Below are positions 6,665-9,525 of a stretch of DNA of 9,525 bases, one piece after another; within the stretch, counting starts at the first letter, position 1, and each line of letters opens with the position of its first letter. The DNA is taken from contig URZN01000027.1 of assembly GCA_900552345.1 (NCBI GenBank), positions 1 to 9,525 of the forward strand, given 5' to 3'. Under the pieces are notes generated by a model. It did not search any database and was not told the origin of the DNA. It worked only from the letters and a program-made list of their open reading frames with translations. The position numbers and the translations under genes are program-made. This DNA is from an uncultured Collinsella sp. GTDB taxonomy: Bacteria > Actinomycetota > Coriobacteriia > Coriobacteriales > Coriobacteriaceae.

Positions 6665-8520
6665 TGGCAGACGAGACCAAGGCTCAGATTCCCAAGCCCA
6701 CCCGCCAGCGTGGTCCCATGGGCCGCATGGGCGGCATGCGTCGCGGCGAAAAGGCCAAGGACTTTAAGGGCACCATGAGGCAGCTGCTCGGCTATATCGG
6801 CCAGCACAAGATTGCCGTGTTTGCCGCCGTCGCCTTTGCCGTGTGCTCGGTCATCTTTAATATTGTGGGACCCAAGATGCTCGGTCAGGTTACCACCAAG
6901 CTGTTCGAGGGCCTGGTTGCCAAGGTCAACGGCACCGGCGATGTCGACTTTAACTGGATCGCTAAGACGCTCGGCTTTTTGCTCTGCCTGTATCTGGCGA
7001 GCTCTGCCTGCAGCCTGATCCAGGGCTGGCTCATGACCGGTGTCACGCAAAAGATCTGCTACCGCATGCGCAAGGAGATTGCCGCCAAGATTGCCGTCGT
7101 GCCGATGAGCTACTTCAACGGCCACAGCAAGGGCGACGTGCTCAGCCGCATCACCAACGACGTCGATACGCTCGGCCAGTCGCTCAACCAGAGCGTGACG
7201 CAGCTTATTACGTCCGTCACGCAGATTATCGGCGTCCTCGTCATGATGCTGTCGATCAGCCTGCCGCTCACCGGCGTCACCGTGCTCACGCTGCCGGCCG
7301 CCGCGATTATCTTGATGGTGATGATTCACTTCTCGCAGCCGTACTTCCGCGAGCAGCAGCAGGTCCTAGGCACCGTCAACGGCATTATCGAGGAGGATTT
7401 TGCCGGCCAGAACGTCATTCAGGTGTTCGACCGCGCCGAGGCTTCGATCGAGGAGTTCGACCGTCAAAACGACCGCCTCTTTATTAGTGGCTGGCGCTCG
7501 CAGTTCCTGTCGGGCCTGATGATGCCGCTTATGAGCTTGGTGGGCAACATGGGCTACGTGGGCGTCGTCGTGGTGGGCGCGCAGCTCGCGCTGACCGGCA
7601 ATGCCACGCCCGGCGACATCCAGAGCTTTATCCAGTACGTTCGAAACTTTACGCAACCCGTGCAGCAGCTGGGCAACGTGAGCAACACGATGCAGTCGAT
7701 GGCAGCTGCCACCGAGCGTGTGTTTGAGTTCCTGGCCGCGCCCGAGGAGGAGCAGAAGGCCGACGCGCAGATTCCCGAGAAGCGCCCCGGCCACGTGGAG
7801 TTTGACCATGTCAAGTTTGGCTACACGCCCGACAAGACCATCATCCACGACTTTAGCTGCGAGGCGCAGCCCGGCCAGACCATCGCCATCGTCGGCCCCA
7901 CCGGCGCCGGCAAGACCACGCTCATTAAGCTGCTGCAGCGCTTCTACGATGTGGACGACGGTTCGCTGCGTGTCGAGGGCGTCGACGTGCGCGACTGGGA
8001 CCGCGCGGCGCTGCGCGGCGAGTTTGCCATGGTGCTGCAGGATACCTGGCTGTTTAACGGCACCATCCGCGAAAACATCCGCTACGGACGCCCCGATGCG
8101 AGCGATGCCGAGGTCGAAGCCGCTGCACGTGCCGCACGCTGCGACCACTTTATCCATACGCTCGCCGGCGGCTACGACTTTATGATCAACGAGGAGGGCA
8201 CTAACCTGTCGCAGGGTCAGCGCCAGCTCGTGACCATCGCCCGTGCCATTTTGGCCGACCGCCCGGCGCTGATTCTGGACGAGGCGACCTCCAACGTCGA
8301 TACCCGTACCGAGGAGCTTATTCAGCGTGCCATGGATGCGCTGATGCAGGGCCGTACCAGCTTTGTTATCGCGCACCGCCTGTCCACGATCCGCAACGCC
8401 GACGTGATCTTGGTAATTCGCGACGGCGACATCGTCGAGAAGGGAACGCACGACGAGTTGCTCGCCCAGGGCGGCTTCTACGCCGACCTGTACAACTCGC
8501 AGTTCGACGAAGCGGCGTAA
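6664..8520 (+). CDS. ABC half-exporter with the catalytic ATP site
   Basis: This 618-residue partner of the preceding protein has a membrane domain followed by an ATPase domain. A basic Gly/Met-rich N-terminus (residues 14-31, RQRGPMGRMGGMRRGEK) precedes six membrane segments at about 49-70, 101-121, 178-199, 205-223, 285-308 and a less clear one at about 318-340. ATPase motifs are A-loop Tyr387, Walker A GPTGAGKTT (411-419), Q-loop Gln459, signature LSQGQ (515-519), Walker B ALILDE (535-540) with catalytic Glu540, and His571 in IAHRLST. The non-standard LSQGQ signature faces the partner's degenerate site. This protein's Walker motifs face the partner's good VSGGQ and form the hydrolysing site. 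This is the known division of labour in TM287/288, BmrCD and LmrCD. The start ATG overlaps the upstream TAA by one base, with AAGGAGG nine bases before it, so both halves should be made in similar amounts. A strong terminator follows 32 bases after the stop. Confidence 0.95.
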   Translation: MADETKAQIPKPTRQRGPMGRMGGMRRGEKAKDFKGTMRQLLGYIGQHKIAVFAAVAFAVCSVIFNIVGPKMLGQVTTKLFEGLVAKVNGTGDVDFNWIAKTLGFLLCLYLASSACSLIQGWLMTGVTQKICYRMRKEIAAKIAVVPMSYFNGHSKGDVLSRITNDVDTLGQSLNQSVTQLITSVTQIIGVLVMMLSISLPLTGVTVLTLPAAAIILMVMIHFSQPYFREQQQVLGTVNGIIEEDFAGQNVIQVFDRAEASIEEFDRQNDRLFISGWRSQFLSGLMMPLMSLVGNMGYVGVVVVGAQLALTGNATPGDIQSFIQYVRNFTQPVQQLGNVSNTMQSMAAATERVFEFLAAPEEEQKADAQIPEKRPGHVEFDHVKFGYTPDKTIIHDFSCEAQPGQTIAIVGPTGAGKTTLIKLLQRFYDVDDGSLRVEGVDVRDWDRAALRGEFAMVLQDTWLFNGTIRENIRYGRPDASDAEVEAAARAARCDHFIHTLAGGYDFMINEEGTNLSQGQRQLVTIARAILADRPALILDEATSNVDTRTEELIQRAMDALMQGRTSFVIAHRLSTIRNADVILVIRDGDIVEKGTHDELLAQGGFYADLYNSQFDEAA

Positions 8521-8551
8521 ATTCTGCCGCAGGGAACGAATAACGCCCGAG

Positions 8552-8588
8552 AACGGGGGCGCAGGACAACCTGCGCCCCCGTTTTTGT
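8552..8588 (+). terminator. intrinsic terminator of the marR-ABC operon
   Basis: A 14-pair perfect stem (8552-8565 with 8570-8583, mostly G/C) closes an ACAA tetraloop and runs into GTTTTTGTT. It lies 31 bases after the last ABC stop codon. This is a textbook Rho-independent terminator. Confidence 0.93.
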
Positions 8589-8640
8589 TCTGCGGCCCTT
8601 GAGCCGCCTCCCCTGGGACCTGATTGACAGCCCCTTCCAA

Positions 8641-8879
8641 ACCCTGTGGGCAAAAAATAGCAAATATGAGTACTGTCACCTTTTTAGTAACAGCCAAAAC
8701 CGCCTCAAACGACCTCTTTGCGGCCTCTATACGCCTTCAAATTAATAAAACGCCCGTTAGCAGGCTTCTGCGTGCCAACGTTAATGAACATATTTTTCAC
8801 TTTGTCTATTATCTTGCTAGACCGATATGTTACTAGGTTAGCAACCGTACTCATATTTGGCATTTTTTGCCCACTGGGT
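8641..8879. repeat. 239-bp MITE-like element with 52-bp imperfect terminal inverted repeats
   Basis: Bases 8641-8676 and the reverse complement of 8844-8879 match at 32 of 36 positions, sharing GTGGGCAAAAAAT and CAAATATGAGTAC. After an 8-base unmatched gap of identical length on both sides, a second block TAGTAACA (8685-8692; complement at 8828-8835) matches perfectly. The equal gap shows that both ends derive from one ancestral unit. Each end also contains a small dyad of its own (CTGTCAC/GTAACAG on the left; GTTGCT/AGTAAC on the right, read on the minus strand). The 135-base interior is AT-rich and has no convincing coding sequence. No target-site duplication is obvious. It may be a non-autonomous transposable element or a pair of inward-facing regulatory repeats. 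Confidence 0.75.
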
Positions 8880-8960
8880 ACTCCCCGGGGAATCGGCGGC
8901 AGGCTTAGGGTCCCTCACGGCGTCATCCCATCCTGGTGAGCGCCAACGTTTACCCAGATA

Positions 8961-8999
8961 AAACCTGCCAAAATAAACCTGTCTCTTTTTGGTAGGTTT
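8961..8999. promoter_or_regulatory. 13-bp inverted repeat upstream of the DAHP synthase promoter
   Basis: AAACCTGCCAAAA (8961-8973) is complementary to TTTTGGTAGGTTT (8987-8999) except for one G-T wobble, with a 13-base loop. AAACCTG recurs directly at 8975-8981 within the loop and could compete for the right arm. It ends 15 bases before the predicted -35 box, a fitting place for an operator controlling aromatic amino acid synthesis. If a transcript started further upstream, it could instead act as an attenuator-type hairpin. Confidence 0.45.
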
Positions 9000-9014
9000 C
9001 GGGGTGACAAGGGC

Positions 9015-9043
9015 TTGCACTTTAGCGTGCGACAGCGGATAAT
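9015..9043 (+). promoter_or_regulatory. sigma70-type promoter of the DAHP synthase gene
   Basis: TTGCAC (9015-9020) and GATAAT (9038-9043) are separated by exactly 17 bases. Each hexamer closely matches its consensus (4 of 6 and 5 of 6). Transcription would start near 9050, leaving a leader of about 48 bases, too short for a T-box or a peptide-coding attenuator. Confidence 0.7.
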
Positions 9044-9097
9044 GCCGAACACTCGACAATACGCTTATTGCTCTTTCTATAGATTGAGGAGGCCCCT

Positions 9098-9493
9098 ATG
9101 GCCATGGAATTCAAACGCAGGCTGCCGATCCCCATGGAGATCCGCGAGGAAATGCCGCTTTCTGCCGAGCTTACCGCCAAAAAGCAGGCATTTGACGCCG
9201 AGGTCGCCAAAGTCTTTACCGGCGAGGACGCACGCAAGGTGCTCATCATCGGCCCGTGCTCTGCCGACCGCGAGGATTCGGTCCTCGAGTACATGAACCG
9301 ACTGGCCAAGACCGCCGAGGAGGTCAAGGACAAGCTCATCATCATTCCGCGCGTCTACACCAATAAGCCGCGCACCAAGGGCACCGGCTACAAGGGCCTG
9401 CTGCACAACCCCAACCCCGAGGCTCCCGACGACCTGCTCGAGGGCGTCAAGGCCATCCGCCATATGCACCTGCGCGTTATTAAGGAAACAGGC
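9098..9493 (+). CDS. class I DAHP synthase (3-deoxy-7-phosphoheptulonate synthase), truncated by adapter
   Basis: The first 132 codons encode a class I (AroF/AroG/AroH type) DAHP synthase, which condenses phosphoenolpyruvate and erythrose 4-phosphate in the first step of the shikimate pathway. Diagnostic blocks are LIIGPCSADRED (49-60), with Cys54 at the metal-binding cysteine position, and PRVYTNKPRTKGTGYKGL (84-101), with Arg85, Lys90 and Arg92 matching E. coli AroG residues Arg92, Lys97 and Arg99. The N-terminal 40 residues would carry the feedback-inhibition region; which amino acid is sensed cannot be told. Start is ATG with GAGGAGG five bases upstream; a second in-frame ATG two codons later is also possible but less well spaced. 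Full members are about 340-360 residues, so over half is missing. From 9494 the frame reads into adapter sequence (LSLIHISEPTR), which is not part of the protein. An adjacent promoter and dyad suggest independent regulation. Confidence 0.93.
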
Positions 9494-9525
9494 CTGTCTC
9501 TTATACACATCTCCGAGCCCACGAG
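9494..9525. other. untrimmed Illumina Nextera (Tn5 transposase) adapter at contig end
   Basis: The terminal 32 bases begin with the 19-base Tn5 mosaic end CTGTCTCTTATACACATCT and continue with CCGAGCCCACGAG, the start of the reverse complement of the Nextera read-2 adapter. This is library-preparation sequence, not genome. Any reading frame that extends through it is artefactual. Confidence 0.98.

Noticed and set aside
8624..8652. Consensus -35 box TTGACA at 8624
   Set aside because: There is no acceptable -10 hexamer at 15-19 bases; position 8647 onward is GC-rich TGGGCA, and the site lies directly at the edge of the repeat element.
7366..8697. 443-codon minus-strand frame opposite the second ABC gene
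   Set aside because: Antisense shadow; it runs backwards through the terminator and the inverted-repeat element and has biased, non-protein-like composition.
8624..8939. Two short plus-strand frames over the inverted-repeat element
   Set aside because: They are made from the repeat arms themselves, lack ribosome binding sites and show no domain; element copies would give such frames wherever they occur.
9077..9508. 143-codon minus-strand frame beginning MYKRQ
   Set aside because: The start codon and first residues come from the sequencing adapter and the rest is antisense to DAHP synthase.

Overview
This window is GC-rich bacterial chromosome with fermentative (anaerobic) content. The pyruvate formate-lyase, the MarR/ABC pair layout and the GC-rich codon use fit a gut Coriobacteriia-type actinomycete such as Collinsella. 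That assignment is inference from sequence style; no marker gene in the window proves it. The right end is not genomic: the last 32 bases (9494-9525) are Illumina Nextera transposase adapter fused inside a gene, so the window ends at an untrimmed contig edge.

Left half, all genes on the minus strand. A pyruvate formate-lyase (PFL) is encoded as two separate genes. A 683-residue subunit (1252-3303) carries the substrate-binding barrel and the Cys-Cys active-site pair. An 83-residue subunit (915-1166) carries only the C-terminal glycyl-radical domain. Together they add up to one normal PFL. An 85-base gap with two hairpins and a good ribosome binding site separates them. Upstream is a leader of more than 200 bases with a candidate promoter, a catabolite-type (cre-like) site and a dyad. 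Downstream is a 128-bp nested palindrome (764-891), then a LacI-family regulator (1-613) whose C-terminal part lies outside the window. No PFL-activating enzyme gene is present in the window.

Right half, plus strand. A tightly overlapping three-gene operon (3852-8520) encodes a MarR-family regulator and two ABC half-exporters. Their motifs predict an asymmetric heterodimer with one degenerate and one catalytic ATP site. The first half-exporter also has a roughly 200-residue extracytoplasmic insertion between its first two membrane segments. The operon is preceded by a potentially structured region and by a hairpin covering the marR start codon. It ends in a strong intrinsic terminator.

From 8641 to 8879 lies a 239-bp element with 52-bp imperfect terminal inverted repeats and no coding capacity, resembling a MITE. 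It is followed by a hairpin/operator-like dyad, a well-formed sigma70-type promoter (9015-9043) and the first 132 codons of a class I DAHP synthase, the entry enzyme of aromatic amino acid synthesis, which is cut by the adapter.

The point of greatest biological interest is the split PFL. The catalytic chain has no radical glycine of its own, so the radical must be supplied by a second polypeptide. Sequencing error does not readily explain the arrangement.
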